64,000 bases of DNA from Mesorhizobium sp. 131-2-1 (lineage in GTDB: Bacteria > Pseudomonadota > Alphaproteobacteria > Rhizobiales > Rhizobiaceae), in assembly GCF_016756535.1 (NCBI RefSeq), contig NZ_AP023247.1:5022501-5086500 (forward strand). Direction: 5' to 3'. Below the pieces are notes generated by a model. It worked only from the letters and a program-made list of their open reading frames with translations, was not told the origin of the DNA and searched no databases. This document shows, in pieces, positions 17,403 to 27,738 of this stretch. The translations under genes and the position numbers were made by a program. Positions within the stretch are counted from its first letter, which is position 1. Each line of letters opens with the position of its first letter.

Positions 17403-17455
17403 AGCATTGTCAGCCGGGCACCCTCCCCGCCTGGCGACCATCAATGGAGAACCCC

Positions 17456-18919
17456 ATGCGCGCCCAGCCCACGGCATCGCACTATGTCAACGGCCGCTAT
17501 ATCGAGGACGAGGGCGGCGCGCCGCTGCCGGTGATCTATCCGGCGACGGGCGAGACCATCGCCACGCTGCATTCGGCAACGCCGAACGTGCTGGAGCTGG
17601 CGATCGAGGCCGCGCGCGCCGCGCAGCCGGCCTGGGCGCGGCTGAAGCCCGTCGAGCGCGGGCGCATCCTGCGTCGCGCCGCCGACATTCTTCGCGCACG
17701 CAATGCGGATCTAGCGCGCATCGAGACGCTGGACACCGGCAAGGCAATCCAGGAAACGCTGGTGGCAGATGCCCCCTCGGCGGCGGATTGCCTAGAGTAT
17801 TTCGGCGGCGCTGTCGCCGCCTTCAACGGCGAGGCGGTCGATCTCGGCGGGCCGTTTGCCTATACAAGGCGCGAGGCGCTCGGTGTGTGCGTCGGCATCG
17901 GCGCCTGGAACTATCCGATCCAGATCGCCGGCTGGAAATCGGCGCCGGCGCTCGCCATGGGCAACGCCATGGTGTTCAAGCCGTCGGAGAACACGCCGCT
18001 GTCGGCGCTGGCGCTGGCCGAGATCTACAGCGAGGCCGGCCTGCCCGACGGGCTGTTCAACGTCGTGCAGGGCTATGGCGATGTCGGCGCCGGCCTCGTC
18101 GGCCATGATGTCGTGGCCAAGGTTTCGGTGACCGGCTCGGTGCCGACAGGGCGCAAGGTGCTGTCGCTCGCCGGCTCGAAGATGAAGCACGCGACGATGG
18201 AGCTCGGCGGCAAGTCGCCGCTGATCGTGTTCGACGACGCCGATCTCGAAAACGCCATCGGCGGCGCCATGCTCGGCAATTTCTACTCCACCGGCCAGAT
18301 CTGCTCCAACGGCACGCGCGTCTTCGTGCAGAAGGGCATCCATGACCGTTTCGTCGACCGGCTGGTCGAGCGCACCAAGAAGATCCGCATCGGCGATCCG
18401 CTCGATCCGGAAACGCAGATGGGTCCGCTGGTCAACAAGGCGCAGCAAGAGAAGGTGGTCGGCTACATCGCCGCCGGCAGGCAGGATGGGGCGACGCTCG
18501 CCTGCGGCGGCAACGTACCGTCGCTGCAGGGTTTCGACGGCGGCTTCTTCGTCGAGCCGACGGTGTTCACCGGCGTCACCGACGGGATGCGCATCGCCCG
18601 CGAAGAGATCTTCGGGCCGGTGATGAGCGTGCTCAAGTTCGACAGCGAGGACGAGGTCATCGAGCGCGCCAATGACACCGAATTCGGCCTGGCAGCCGGA
18701 GTGTTCACGCGCGACCTGCCGCGTGCCCACCGCGTCATCGCCGAGTTGCAGGCCGGCACCTGCTGGATCAACGCCTACAATCTGACGCCAGTGGAAATCC
18801 CCTTCGGCGGCGTCAAGCAGTCGGGCATCGGGCGCGAGAACTCGCTTGCCGCGCTGGCGCTCTATTCGCAGTTGAAGGCGATCTATGTCGAGACCGGGGA
18901 CGTGGCGAGCCCGTACTAA
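17456..18919 (+). CDS. betB: Betaine aldehyde dehydrogenase
   Basis: 487 residues from ATG 17456, the classic BetB length; GGAGA lies just upstream, and an earlier ATG at 17444 is less likely. The catalytic general base is E249 in MELGGKSP and the nucleophile is C283 in GQICSNGTR. It completes choline to glycine betaine using NAD(P). Last gene of the bet operon; the next gene converges 9 bases away. Confidence 0.95.
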   Translation: MRAQPTASHYVNGRYIEDEGGAPLPVIYPATGETIATLHSATPNVLELAIEAARAAQPAWARLKPVERGRILRRAADILRARNADLARIETLDTGKAIQETLVADAPSAADCLEYFGGAVAAFNGEAVDLGGPFAYTRREALGVCVGIGAWNYPIQIAGWKSAPALAMGNAMVFKPSENTPLSALALAEIYSEAGLPDGLFNVVQGYGDVGAGLVGHDVVAKVSVTGSVPTGRKVLSLAGSKMKHATMELGGKSPLIVFDDADLENAIGGAMLGNFYSTGQICSNGTRVFVQKGIHDRFVDRLVERTKKIRIGDPLDPETQMGPLVNKAQQEKVVGYIAAGRQDGATLACGGNVPSLQGFDGGFFVEPTVFTGVTDGMRIAREEIFGPVMSVLKFDSEDEVIERANDTEFGLAAGVFTRDLPRAHRVIAELQAGTCWINAYNLTPVEIPFGGVKQSGIGRENSLAALALYSQLKAIYVETGDVASPY

Positions 18920-18928
18920 GTCGTTCGA

Positions 18929-21169
18929 CTACGCGGCTTTCCCGGCCGTTCCATCCAGGTACTGCGTCAGCGCGCAGACGAGATGATAAAAAATGCTGGC
19001 CGGCACATCGGTCGCCAGCGAACGGCCTCGCTCGTCGATGCGGTCGATCCAGAGGCCGAGCGGGGCCGGATCGATGTGCCAGCGGAACAGGCGACCGACG
19101 CGCGCCTCGATCTCCGGCTTGAGGTCCGGCCCGCCGGTGCCATCCAGCGCGACCGCCGCCTTGACCGCCTCGGCCTGCGGCCAGCTGCGCGACACCAGGT
19201 CGAGCGGCAGCCCTTGCCTGGAGACGGCGCCGTAGGAGAGGCCGGTGGCGCGGTTGAGGCCATTGGCGACGGCGGAGGCGTAGAGCTTGCGGGCAAAGGC
19301 GGTAAGTTCGGTCTGGCCGCTGCGGCCGGCGAAATCGGTAAGCAGCGAGGCCCATTCGAAATGATGGCCGGGCTCGGTCCAGCTGCCCTTCTCGCCGGCC
19401 GCCGGCTTCCAGCCGTCGTCGAAATATTCGCCGAGCGTCCAGCTGTCCGGATCGAAGAAATGACTGCGGAAGAGATCGATGATGCGCGCCGCGCGGCGCA
19501 GATAGGCGCGCTCGCCGGTCGCCTGATGCCAGGCGAGGAAGGCTTCGAGCAGATGCATATGCGGGTTGGTGCGTCGCTCTCCCGCGCCATCGGATGTTTC
19601 GAGGAAGCCGGTCATGCGGCTGTCCTCGAGATGGGCGTCGAGGAAGGCGAAGGTCTCCTCGCCGAGCCGGAGCGCATGTGGATGACCCGATATATGGGCG
19701 TGCGCCAGCGCCAGAAGCACGCAGGAATGGTCGTAGGCGTCCTCGACCGCGTCGGCGACCGAGCCGTCTATGTTGAGCGTTCGCACCCAACCGCCCCTTG
19801 CGGTGCGGCCCTTGCCGGCCATGAAATCGATGCCATGGGCGATCAGCCGGTCGGCCGGGCCGGTCCAGCCGCGCTCCTTGGCCACCGCGAAGGCATAGAC
19901 CTGGCGGGCCTGGGTGCGCATGCGCTTCGGCTTCATCAGCGGCGAGCCGTCGAAGCCGAGCGCCTCGTGGAAGCCGCCGTGACGCTCGTCGACGCCCGAC
20001 GTCGACCACAGCGGCAGCGTCTCGTCGAACAGCCAATGATGCACACGCTGCCGCCAGGCGCCGCTTTCGATGACCCGGTCATGCGCCGGCGTGAACCTCG
20101 TTTCCAACCGGCCCGACTTCTCCAGTTGCTCGACGATCTTCTTGACGTGCTGGCTGTGGCTGACAGGTGCGACGAAGGTGGCGTCGGCGGTCGAGACGAT
20201 GGCGACGTCCTTCATGCCGATGGCCGAAAGCAGCCGGCCGTCGCCGCGGATGTAGGAGTTCTCGCAGTCGATGGCGACAACGTCGCCGACGATCACATTG
20301 CCATCCTTGTCGGAAGGGCCGACATCGAGCAGCGACTGCCAGGAGCCGAGATCGTTCCAGCGGAAGCCGGCCGGCACCATGGCGATGCCCTTGGCCCGCT
20401 CCATGATGGCGTAGTCGATCGAGGTCGAGGGAATGGCGGAATAGAGCTCGATCGGCATATAGAGGCCGGAAAGGTCCGATGTCGCTGCCTTGTAGGCGGC
20501 TTCGGTGGCCTGCCAGATGTCGGGCTGGAGAGCCGCGAAGGCGTCGCGCATGGCGCCGGCGCGAAACAGGAAGATGCCGGTATTCCAGTAGAATGTTCCG
20601 GCTTCGACATAGGCTTGCGCGGTGGCAAGGTCGGGCTTCTCGACGAAGCGCGAGACATCGAATATGCCGTCCGTGTCGGCGGCGACCTCGATATAGCCGT
20701 AGCCGGACTCGGGCTGGGTCGGCTTGATGCCGAACACCACCAGACGACCGGCGCTCGCCGCCTCCGCTCCGGCCTCGACGCTCCGCCAGAACTGTTTCGC
20801 GGTCGAGATCTCGTGATCCGACGGCACCACCAGCATCAGGCTGTCGCCGAATTCGGCAAGCGTGCGCAGCGTTGCCAGCGCCACGGCGGCGGCGGTGTTG
20901 CGGCCGGCCGGCTCGAACAGCGGGCCACCGCCGGCGAGATCGAGCCCGGCGAGGTCGGCGTGGACGCGCTCGGCATGGCGCTCGGCGGCGATCAGGAAGA
21001 TCGGCGTTTCGCCGGCGGGCCTCGCCGCCAACCGGCGCAAGGTCTTGGCCAGCATCGAGCCGTCGCCGGAAAAATCGTGGAATTGCTTGGGATTGTCCTC
21101 GCGCGACAACGGCCAGAGCCGCGAGCCGACGCCGCCGCTCATGACGAAACTGACGATGCGCTGGCTCAT
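18929..21169 (-). CDS. Fused mannose-1-phosphate guanylyltransferase and AGE-family isomerase
   Basis: 746 residues, two enzymes in one chain. Residues 1 to about 350 are a GDP-mannose pyrophosphorylase: SGGVGSRLWPLSREDNPKQF, then FVEKPDL and WNDLGSW. From about 360 to the end is an (alpha/alpha)6 barrel of the N-acylglucosamine 2-epimerase/phosphomannose isomerase class, with TQARQVYAFAVA and histidines in NPHMHLLEA and EPGHHFEWA. The likely route is fructose-6-phosphate to mannose-6-phosphate and mannose-1-phosphate to GDP-mannose, with a mutase needed from elsewhere. The more common fusion uses a cupin isomerase instead. Confidence 0.87.
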   Translation of the reverse strand: MSQRIVSFVMSGGVGSRLWPLSREDNPKQFHDFSGDGSMLAKTLRRLAARPAGETPIFLIAAERHAERVHADLAGLDLAGGGPLFEPAGRNTAAAVALATLRTLAEFGDSLMLVVPSDHEISTAKQFWRSVEAGAEAASAGRLVVFGIKPTQPESGYGYIEVAADTDGIFDVSRFVEKPDLATAQAYVEAGTFYWNTGIFLFRAGAMRDAFAALQPDIWQATEAAYKAATSDLSGLYMPIELYSAIPSTSIDYAIMERAKGIAMVPAGFRWNDLGSWQSLLDVGPSDKDGNVIVGDVVAIDCENSYIRGDGRLLSAIGMKDVAIVSTADATFVAPVSHSQHVKKIVEQLEKSGRLETRFTPAHDRVIESGAWRQRVHHWLFDETLPLWSTSGVDERHGGFHEALGFDGSPLMKPKRMRTQARQVYAFAVAKERGWTGPADRLIAHGIDFMAGKGRTARGGWVRTLNIDGSVADAVEDAYDHSCVLLALAHAHISGHPHALRLGEETFAFLDAHLEDSRMTGFLETSDGAGERRTNPHMHLLEAFLAWHQATGERAYLRRAARIIDLFRSHFFDPDSWTLGEYFDDGWKPAAGEKGSWTEPGHHFEWASLLTDFAGRSGQTELTAFARKLYASAVANGLNRATGLSYGAVSRQGLPLDLVSRSWPQAEAVKAAVALDGTGGPDLKPEIEARVGRLFRWHIDPAPLGLWIDRIDERGRSLATDVPASIFYHLVCALTQYLDGTAGKAA

Positions 21170-21214
21170 TTAAGTCTCGCACTCAGAAGTTGTTGGGCCG
21201 GGCGACATACAGCT

Positions 21215-22114
21215 TTAAGCACTGTTCACCCGATTCGAAATGCGCTCGGTCGCCAGATCGACGAAGGCCTTGACCAGAGGCGAAAGGTGGCGGCTGCTCG
21301 GATAGAGGACGTAGAGACCGCCGGCCGGGGTGGTATGCTCCTTGAGCACGCGGCGTAACCGGTCCTCGCCGATCAGTGCTTCCGCAATGCCGTAGGGCAG
21401 CTGGGCGATGCCATAGCCGGCGATGGCGGCGGCGACGACGGCCTGCATCTCGTTGGCGGCGAAGCGCCCGGAGACCGTGACCGTCTCCTGGCCTTGCGGT
21501 CCGTCCAGCACCCAGTGGGCGCCGGCCGCCGAGGCGCCGGCAATGACGCATTGATGGTGTGCCAAGTCCGCCGGCGCTTCCGGCGCTCCATGGCGCGCGA
21601 GATAGTCAGGGCTGGCGCAGAGCTGCCTGTGCGTCGAGCCGAGCTTGCGGGCGATCAGCGTTGAATCCTGAAGCACTCCGGTGCGGAAGGCTAGATCGAT
21701 CCCGTCCTCGATCAGGTTGAGCTTGTCGTCGGTCAGGCGGAGCTCGACCTTGGTCTTCGGATAGATCTCGAGAAAGTCGACCACAGCACGATTGAGAAAA
21801 TAGGCGCCGAAACCGACGGGCGCCGATATGCGGATCGTGCCCGATGGCTCCGCGCTCGCCTCGGCAAGGCGCTGATTGGCCTGCTCGATCGCCCGCAGCG
21901 CCTGGCTGCTCTGCTCGTAATAGAGGCGCCCGGCATCCGTCATGTTGAGGCTGCGCGTCGTGCGCTGCAGCAGGCGGACGCCGACCTCGCGCTCCAACGC
22001 GGCAATGCGGCGGCTGACCGTGGTCTTGGGCATGGCGAGCAGGCGCGCAGCGGCGGTGAAACTGCCGGCTTCCACAACGCGGGCAAAGACCACGATGTCG
22101 TTGAGGTCGATCAT
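21215..22114 (-). CDS. LysR-family transcriptional regulator (CrgA/DsdC-like branch)
   Basis: 299 residues from MIDLNDIVVF. The helix-turn-helix is SFTAAARLLAMPKTTVSRRIAALE, and the effector domain begins GTIRISAPVGFG. It is divergent from the NmrA-like gene, its probable target. An in-frame ATG at 22144 would place 10 more residues across one arm of an inverted repeat in the gap, so I favour 22114. Confidence 0.87.
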   Translation of the reverse strand: MIDLNDIVVFARVVEAGSFTAAARLLAMPKTTVSRRIAALEREVGVRLLQRTTRSLNMTDAGRLYYEQSSQALRAIEQANQRLAEASAEPSGTIRISAPVGFGAYFLNRAVVDFLEIYPKTKVELRLTDDKLNLIEDGIDLAFRTGVLQDSTLIARKLGSTHRQLCASPDYLARHGAPEAPADLAHHQCVIAGASAAGAHWVLDGPQGQETVTVSGRFAANEMQAVVAAAIAGYGIAQLPYGIAEALIGEDRLRRVLKEHTTPAGGLYVLYPSSRHLSPLVKAFVDLATERISNRVNSA

Positions 22115-22127
22115 TGTATCCGAAAGT

Positions 22128-22189
22128 GGGACAAAGTTTTCCAATTATAGGCGATTATGCATCAATGGTGCAAACCCTAACTTTGTTCC
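22128..22189. promoter_or_regulatory. Spaced inverted repeat in the LysR/NmrA divergent promoter region
   Basis: GGGACAAAGTT (22128-22138) and AACTTTGTTCC (22179-22189) are inverse copies at 10 of 11 positions, 40 bases apart. Two identical inverted arms on either side of a divergent promoter would suit a regulator tetramer that bends DNA, as LysR proteins do. Function is inferred. Confidence 0.45.
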
Positions 22190-22210
22190 ATGGAAACAAG
22201 GAGCAAACAG

Positions 22211-23092
22211 ATGACCACCAAAAGAGACATTCTGGTGACCGGCGCCACCGGCCAGCAAGGCGGCGCGGTCGCGCGCGCCCTTCTTGCCAAGGGCCATGGC
22301 GTCAAGGCGTTGACGCGCTCGCCGGACGGCAAGGCCGCGCGGCAGCTGGCGGCGGCCGGCGCCGAAATCGTGGCCGGCGATCTCTCCGATGCTGCGTCCA
22401 TCATCAAGGCGGCGAGCGGCGTCGACACCATGTTCCTGATGGGCAACAGCTACGAGGCCGGAATGGAGGAGGAAACCCGCCAGGGCATCCTTGCCGCCGA
22501 TGCGGCGAAGGCTGCCGGCGTCGGGCATCTGATCTATTCGTCCGTCGCCGACGCCGACAAGAAAACCGGCATCCCGCATTTCGAAAGCAAATATCTGGTC
22601 GAGCAGCACGTTGTCCGGCTCGGCATCCCCTACACGATCAGCGCCCCGGTCGCCTTCATGGAGAATGTCGTCGCACCGTGGTCGGTCGGCGCGCTCAGCC
22701 AGGGCACGTATGCCTTCGCCATGCCTCCCAGGCGACCCCTGCAGTTGGTCGCCCTGTCCGACATCGGCGGCTTCGTCGCCGCGCTCGCCGAGCGGCGCGA
22801 GCGCGTGTTCGGTAAGCGCTTCGATTTCGCTGGTGACGAACTGTCCGGCGAGGAGCAGGCGAAAGTGCTGTCGCAGGTGATCGGCCGCACGATCGGCTAC
22901 CAGGAAATCCCGATCGCCGTCGCCCGCCAGCAGAGTGAGGATGCGGCCCTCATGTTCGAGTGGTTCGACCGCGTCGGCTACGATGTCGACATCCCTGCCC
23001 TGCACAAGGAGTTCCGGGAGGTCCGCTGGCACAGCTTCGCCGACTGGGCGCGTGCTTTCGACTGGAGCGAGCTCGATCGGTCGGCGGCCTGA
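22211..23092 (+). CDS. NmrA-like NAD(P)-binding protein
   Basis: 293 residues from ATG 22211, which has AAGGAG upstream; an earlier ATG at 22190 is not preceded by a site. The Rossmann motif is TGATGQQGGAVARALL, with ALTRSP binding the nucleotide phosphate. The atypical SDR layout, with HFESKYLVEQH in place of the YxxxK catalytic pair, matches NmrA/HSCARG redox sensors and quinone oxidoreductase-like proteins. Its role may be sensing or reducing electrophiles under the divergent LysR. Confidence 0.85.
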   Translation: MTTKRDILVTGATGQQGGAVARALLAKGHGVKALTRSPDGKAARQLAAAGAEIVAGDLSDAASIIKAASGVDTMFLMGNSYEAGMEEETRQGILAADAAKAAGVGHLIYSSVADADKKTGIPHFESKYLVEQHVVRLGIPYTISAPVAFMENVVAPWSVGALSQGTYAFAMPPRRPLQLVALSDIGGFVAALAERRERVFGKRFDFAGDELSGEEQAKVLSQVIGRTIGYQEIPIAVARQQSEDAALMFEWFDRVGYDVDIPALHKEFREVRWHSFADWARAFDWSELDRSAA

Positions 23093-23108
23093 ATACACCG
23101 GGCTTCGC

Positions 23109-23145
23109 CAAGCGGATCAGCCAATCCCTGGCGCTGGTCCGCTTG
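23109..23145 (+). terminator. Hairpin after the NmrA-like gene
   Basis: CAAGCGGATCAGC (23109-23121) pairs with the inverse copy ending at 23145 (GCTGGTCCGCTTG), leaving only one mismatch and a short loop. It starts 17 bases after the stop codon. No T-run follows, so it may be a Rho-assisted or mRNA-stabilising hairpin rather than a strict intrinsic terminator. Confidence 0.5.
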
Positions 23146-23239
23146 CCCAATTGGTGTTGTGGACTGCCGAGCCAGCCTGAAGATTTCAACAGCCTGCGGC
23201 GAATGTGACGAAATGCGACAGAGGCGCTGCCATTGGCGC

Positions 23240-23268
23240 TTGCAGTATCGAAAAGCGGCGGCTATAAG
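23240..23268 (+). promoter_or_regulatory. Promoter of the tRNA-Pro gene
   Basis: A -35 box TTGCAG (23240-23245) and a -10 box TATAAG (23263-23268) are separated by exactly 17 bases. The tRNA begins 16 bases after the -10 box. Confidence 0.65.
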
Positions 23269-23283
23269 CCCGCGGTCTGGTCA

Positions 23284-23360
23284 CGGAGTGTAGCGCAGTC
23301 TGGTAGCGCACATCGTTCGGGACGATGGGGTCGCAGGTTCAAATCCTGCCACTCCGACCA
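23284..23360 (+). tRNA. tRNA-Pro (anticodon CGG)
   Basis: 77 bases including an encoded CCA. The acceptor stem CGGAGTG pairs with CACTCCG. The anticodon stem CATCG/CGATG encloses the loop TTCGGGA, giving anticodon CGG. The T arm is GCAGGTTCAAATCCTGC. It reads CCG proline codons, which are abundant in this GC-rich genome. Integrative elements often use tRNA ends as attachment sites, but I see no integrase or repeated 3' end nearby. Confidence 0.96.
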
Positions 23361-23364
23361 GAAA

Positions 23365-23386
23365 AACAAGCACTTAGATGTTTGTT
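23365..23386 (+). terminator. Weak hairpin after tRNA-Pro
   Basis: AACAAGCA (23365-23372) pairs with TGTTTGTT (23379-23386), eight pairs with one G-T wobble, starting 5 bases past the CCA. No following T-run. A tRNA end-processing or termination signal is likely but weak. Confidence 0.35.
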
Positions 23387-23535
23387 GCCTCCCGCTCCCG
23401 AAATCACCCATCCACGCCGCACATCGAGCTGGCCTTCCATTGTGCTCGACAACAGGCTCTCGCTTTGACCTAAATGGCGTCCTACCCTAGTTCGACAGGC
23501 GTGCGGGACTGAGGAACGGCGAGGCAGGTGAGAGT

Positions 23536-23877
23536 ATGAAGTTCACGCCGACGGCAGCACTCCCGCTCACTTTGATCACTGTGCTGCTCGTTGCAGTTGG
23601 CTGCTCCTCCACCGTTGCATCGATCGATCCAGGTAAATACGACAGAATGACCTGCCCGGAACTCAACGTCGCGCTCGGCGACACCGCCACTGAGATCTCG
23701 CAAACCGCCATCGCACGCGGCAAGGTCGCCAACACCAGCGTGCCGAACTGGCTGCTGGGCGGCGAGCGTGTGAAAACGGTAGTGGCCAATCGCGAAACGG
23801 CCAAAATCGAACGGCTGCAGCAACAGCAGCAGGCGATGATCGCGACGCGAAAGCGTCAGTGCGCGTCCACGCAGTGA
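23536..23877 (+). CDS. Small predicted lipoprotein of unknown function
   Basis: 113 residues. The signal ends in a lipobox-like VAVGC with the lipidated cysteine at position 23. The mature part is hydrophilic: a conserved-looking MTCPELNVAL stretch, a segment SVPNWLLGGERVKTVVAN, and a glutamine-rich helix (ERLQQQQQAM) near the end. AGGTGAGAG precedes the ATG. I do not recognise a function; small lipoproteins of this kind with a CPEL motif occur widely in rhizobia. Monocistronic between the tRNA and the convergent peptide transporter. Confidence 0.75.
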   Translation: MKFTPTAALPLTLITVLLVAVGCSSTVASIDPGKYDRMTCPELNVALGDTATEISQTAIARGKVANTSVPNWLLGGERVKTVVANRETAKIERLQQQQQAMIATRKRQCASTQ

Positions 23878-23904
23878 TTTGCCGCTGACAGGTGGCCTTT
23901 CAGC

Positions 23905-25524
<1,620 letters not shown>

Positions 25525-25525
25525 C

Positions 25526-26647
25526 TCAGCGGTCCTTGGGGTCGAGCGCATCGCGCAGGCCGTCGCCGACGAAGTTCAGCGCGAACAATGTCGAGACGAG
25601 GAAGAAAGCGGGGAACAGAAGCAGCCAGTTGGCGCTGCCGATGTTCTTAGCGCCGACCGAGATCAGCACGCCCCAGCTCGTCATCGGTTCCTGCACGCCG
25701 AGGCCGAGGAAGGACAGGAAGCTCTCCAGGATGATGACCTGCGGCACCAGCAGCGTCATGTAGATCACCACCGGGCCGAGCAGGTTGGGAATGACGTGGC
25801 GCATCAGGATGCCGCGCTGGCCGACGCCCATGGCTTCGGCCGCCTGGACATATTCCTGGCGGCGGATCGACAGCGCCTGGCCGCGCACGATGCGGGCCAT
25901 GTCGAGCCACAGCACGGCGCCCACGGCCAGGAACATCAGCACGAAGTTCCGGCCGAAGAACACCACCAGCATGATGACGAAGAAGATGAAGGGCAGCGAA
26001 TAGAGCACGTCGACGATGCGCATCATCACCTCGTCGACCCTGCCGCCGGCGAAGCCGGCCGCGGCGCCATAGAGCACGCCGATCACCACCGCCACGACGC
26101 CGGCAAGCAGGCCGATGGCGAGCGAAATGCGCCCGGCCATCAGCGTGCGCGACAGCAGATCGCGGCCGGTGTTGTCGGTGCCGAACAGGAAATACTGCTG
26201 CTTGATCGACGCGCTCATCGTCGCTTCGAGACCGTCGGGCGACTTGCTCTCGATCTTGGTGTCGTCGAAAGCGTCTGAACGGTCGAGATAGCGGACGTTG
26301 CGGTCGTCGATCGGCTTGGTCGAGGTTACGGTGACGATGACGCGGTTGCCCTCCTGATGCCACTCCTTAACGTCGACGCGCATCCGCTTGATGGCATCGG
26401 TAAGCGCGGTCTGGATCATGTCAGGCTTGGGATAGGCGGAAAGGCTCGGCGGCGTGCGCACATAGTCGCCATAGATCGTGGTGTATTCGTGCGGCACCAG
26501 GGATGGGCCAAACACGCTGATGAGCGCGATGAGGGCAAGATAGTAGAGGCTGAACATGGCGGCGCGGTTGGCCTTGAGGCGCGACCAGGCGTCGCCCCAG
26601 AGCGAGCGGCCAACGACGGCGGGGGCTGCGGCTGCGATATCAGTCAT
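25526..26647 (-). CDS. Peptide ABC transporter permease (OppC/DppC family) with enlarged periplasmic segment
   Basis: 373 residues, about 70 more than typical OppC/DppC. A first membrane span (FSLYYLALIALISVFGPSLV) is followed by about 105 residues before FGTDNTGRDLLSR; this linker is usually about 30. The permease core then has five spans and the EAA loop EYVQAAEAMGVGQRGILMRHVIPN. The insertion, with several charged repeats of V-x-V-x-V type, is outside the membrane. Start MTDIAAA at 26647 overlaps the end of the B subunit by eight bases. Confidence 0.9.
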   Translation of the reverse strand: MTDIAAAAPAVVGRSLWGDAWSRLKANRAAMFSLYYLALIALISVFGPSLVPHEYTTIYGDYVRTPPSLSAYPKPDMIQTALTDAIKRMRVDVKEWHQEGNRVIVTVTSTKPIDDRNVRYLDRSDAFDDTKIESKSPDGLEATMSASIKQQYFLFGTDNTGRDLLSRTLMAGRISLAIGLLAGVVAVVIGVLYGAAAGFAGGRVDEVMMRIVDVLYSLPFIFFVIMLVVFFGRNFVLMFLAVGAVLWLDMARIVRGQALSIRRQEYVQAAEAMGVGQRGILMRHVIPNLLGPVVIYMTLLVPQVIILESFLSFLGLGVQEPMTSWGVLISVGAKNIGSANWLLLFPAFFLVSTLFALNFVGDGLRDALDPKDR

Positions 26648-27563
26648 AGCGAACCCTCGGGTCGACGACCGCGTACATGACATCGACGATCAGGTTGAAG
26701 ACGATGGTGAAGATGGCGATCACCACCACCGTTCCCATCACCAGCGTGTAGTCGCGGTTCAAGGCGGCATCGACGAAGTAGCGGCCGACGCCCGGAATGG
26801 AAAAGATGGTCTCGACAATGACCGAGCCGGTCAGCAGCGCCGCCGCCGCCGGGCCGGTGAAGGAGACGATCGGCAGGATCGCGCCGCGCAGCGCATGCTT
26901 GACCACCACCGACCAGTCGGACAGGCCGAGCGCGCGGGCGGTGCGGATGTGATGGGACCGCAAGCTCTCGATCATCGAGCCGCGCATCAGCCGGGCGACG
27001 ATCGCAATCTGCGGCAGCGCCAGCGTCAGCACCGGGCCGACCTTGTTGATCAGGGCGCCGTCGCCCCAGCCGCCGATCGGCAAGAGCTTCCAGGTCAGGC
27101 CGAACAGGAGCTGAATCACCGGCGCGATGACGAAAGTGGGAATTGTGCTGCCGGCCGTCGCCAGCGCGATCACCGCAAAGTCACCTAGCTTGTTCTGGTT
27201 GAGCGCAGCGACGGTGCCGAGCACGCTGCCGAGCAGCAGGGCCAGCAGCAGCGCCGAGGCGCCGAGCTGCACCGAGATGGGCAGCCCCTTGGCAAACAAT
27301 TCGGTGACGGTGAAATCCGGCATGTTGTAGCTCGGGCCGAAATTGCCGCGCAGCAGATTGCCGAGATAGTGGGCATATTGCAGCCAGAGCGGATCGCCCA
27401 GACCGAATTGCGCCTCCAGATTTGCCCTGATCTCGGGGCTCAGCCCTCGCTCCTGATTGAACGGTCCGCCCGGCGCGACACGTATCAGGAAAAACGCCAT
27501 GGTCACGATGACGAATAGCGTCGGGATGGCGGTCAGAAGCCGCCGGAAGACATAACGCAGCAT
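26640..27563 (-). CDS. Peptide ABC transporter permease (OppB/DppB family)
   Basis: 307 residues with six predicted membrane spans. The N-terminal signature is LRYVFRRLLTAIPTLFVIVTMAFFLIR, and the EAA loop is HIRTARALGLSDWSVVVKHALRGA. It pairs with the C subunit to form the peptide channel. It lies 175 bases downstream of the binding-protein gene, separated from it by a strong hairpin, which suggests lower expression of the membrane parts. Confidence 0.93.
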   Translation of the reverse strand: MLRYVFRRLLTAIPTLFVIVTMAFFLIRVAPGGPFNQERGLSPEIRANLEAQFGLGDPLWLQYAHYLGNLLRGNFGPSYNMPDFTVTELFAKGLPISVQLGASALLLALLLGSVLGTVAALNQNKLGDFAVIALATAGSTIPTFVIAPVIQLLFGLTWKLLPIGGWGDGALINKVGPVLTLALPQIAIVARLMRGSMIESLRSHHIRTARALGLSDWSVVVKHALRGAILPIVSFTGPAAAALLTGSVIVETIFSIPGVGRYFVDAALNRDYTLVMGTVVVIAIFTIVFNLIVDVMYAVVDPRVRYD

Positions 27564-27691
27564 CGGCGCCCCGCTTCAGCCAGGGTGACAGCTCTCCAAA
27601 CGAAGACCCGTAACGCTGGCATCTCTGATCTTCGCACCGGCATCCCCGAAAATCCAACCCGACTTTCGGCCCGGTACGACGACAGACCGCG

Positions 27692-27721
27692 GCCGCCGCT
27701 GCCCAAAATGGGAGCGGCGGC
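27692..27721 (-). terminator. Hairpin between the peptide-binding protein gene and the permease genes
   Basis: The 13-pair stem GCCGCCGCT(G)CCCA / TGGGAGCGGCGGC has a very short A-rich loop and one bulged base. It starts 18 bases past the stop of the binding-protein gene. No T-run follows. Such hairpins usually protect the upstream mRNA or partly end transcription, giving more binding protein than permease. Confidence 0.55.
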
Positions 27722-27738
27722 ACGGCCAAGGTTTCTTG

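Noticed and set aside
18983..21358. 791-residue plus-strand open frame opposite the guanylyltransferase/AGE fusion
   Set aside because: Antisense shadow in GC-rich DNA: third-base GC bias removes stops on the opposite strand. The minus-strand product has clear motifs.
23284..23360. tRNA-Pro as attachment site of an integrated element
   Set aside because: No integrase, no repeated tRNA 3' end and no change in gene style within the window.
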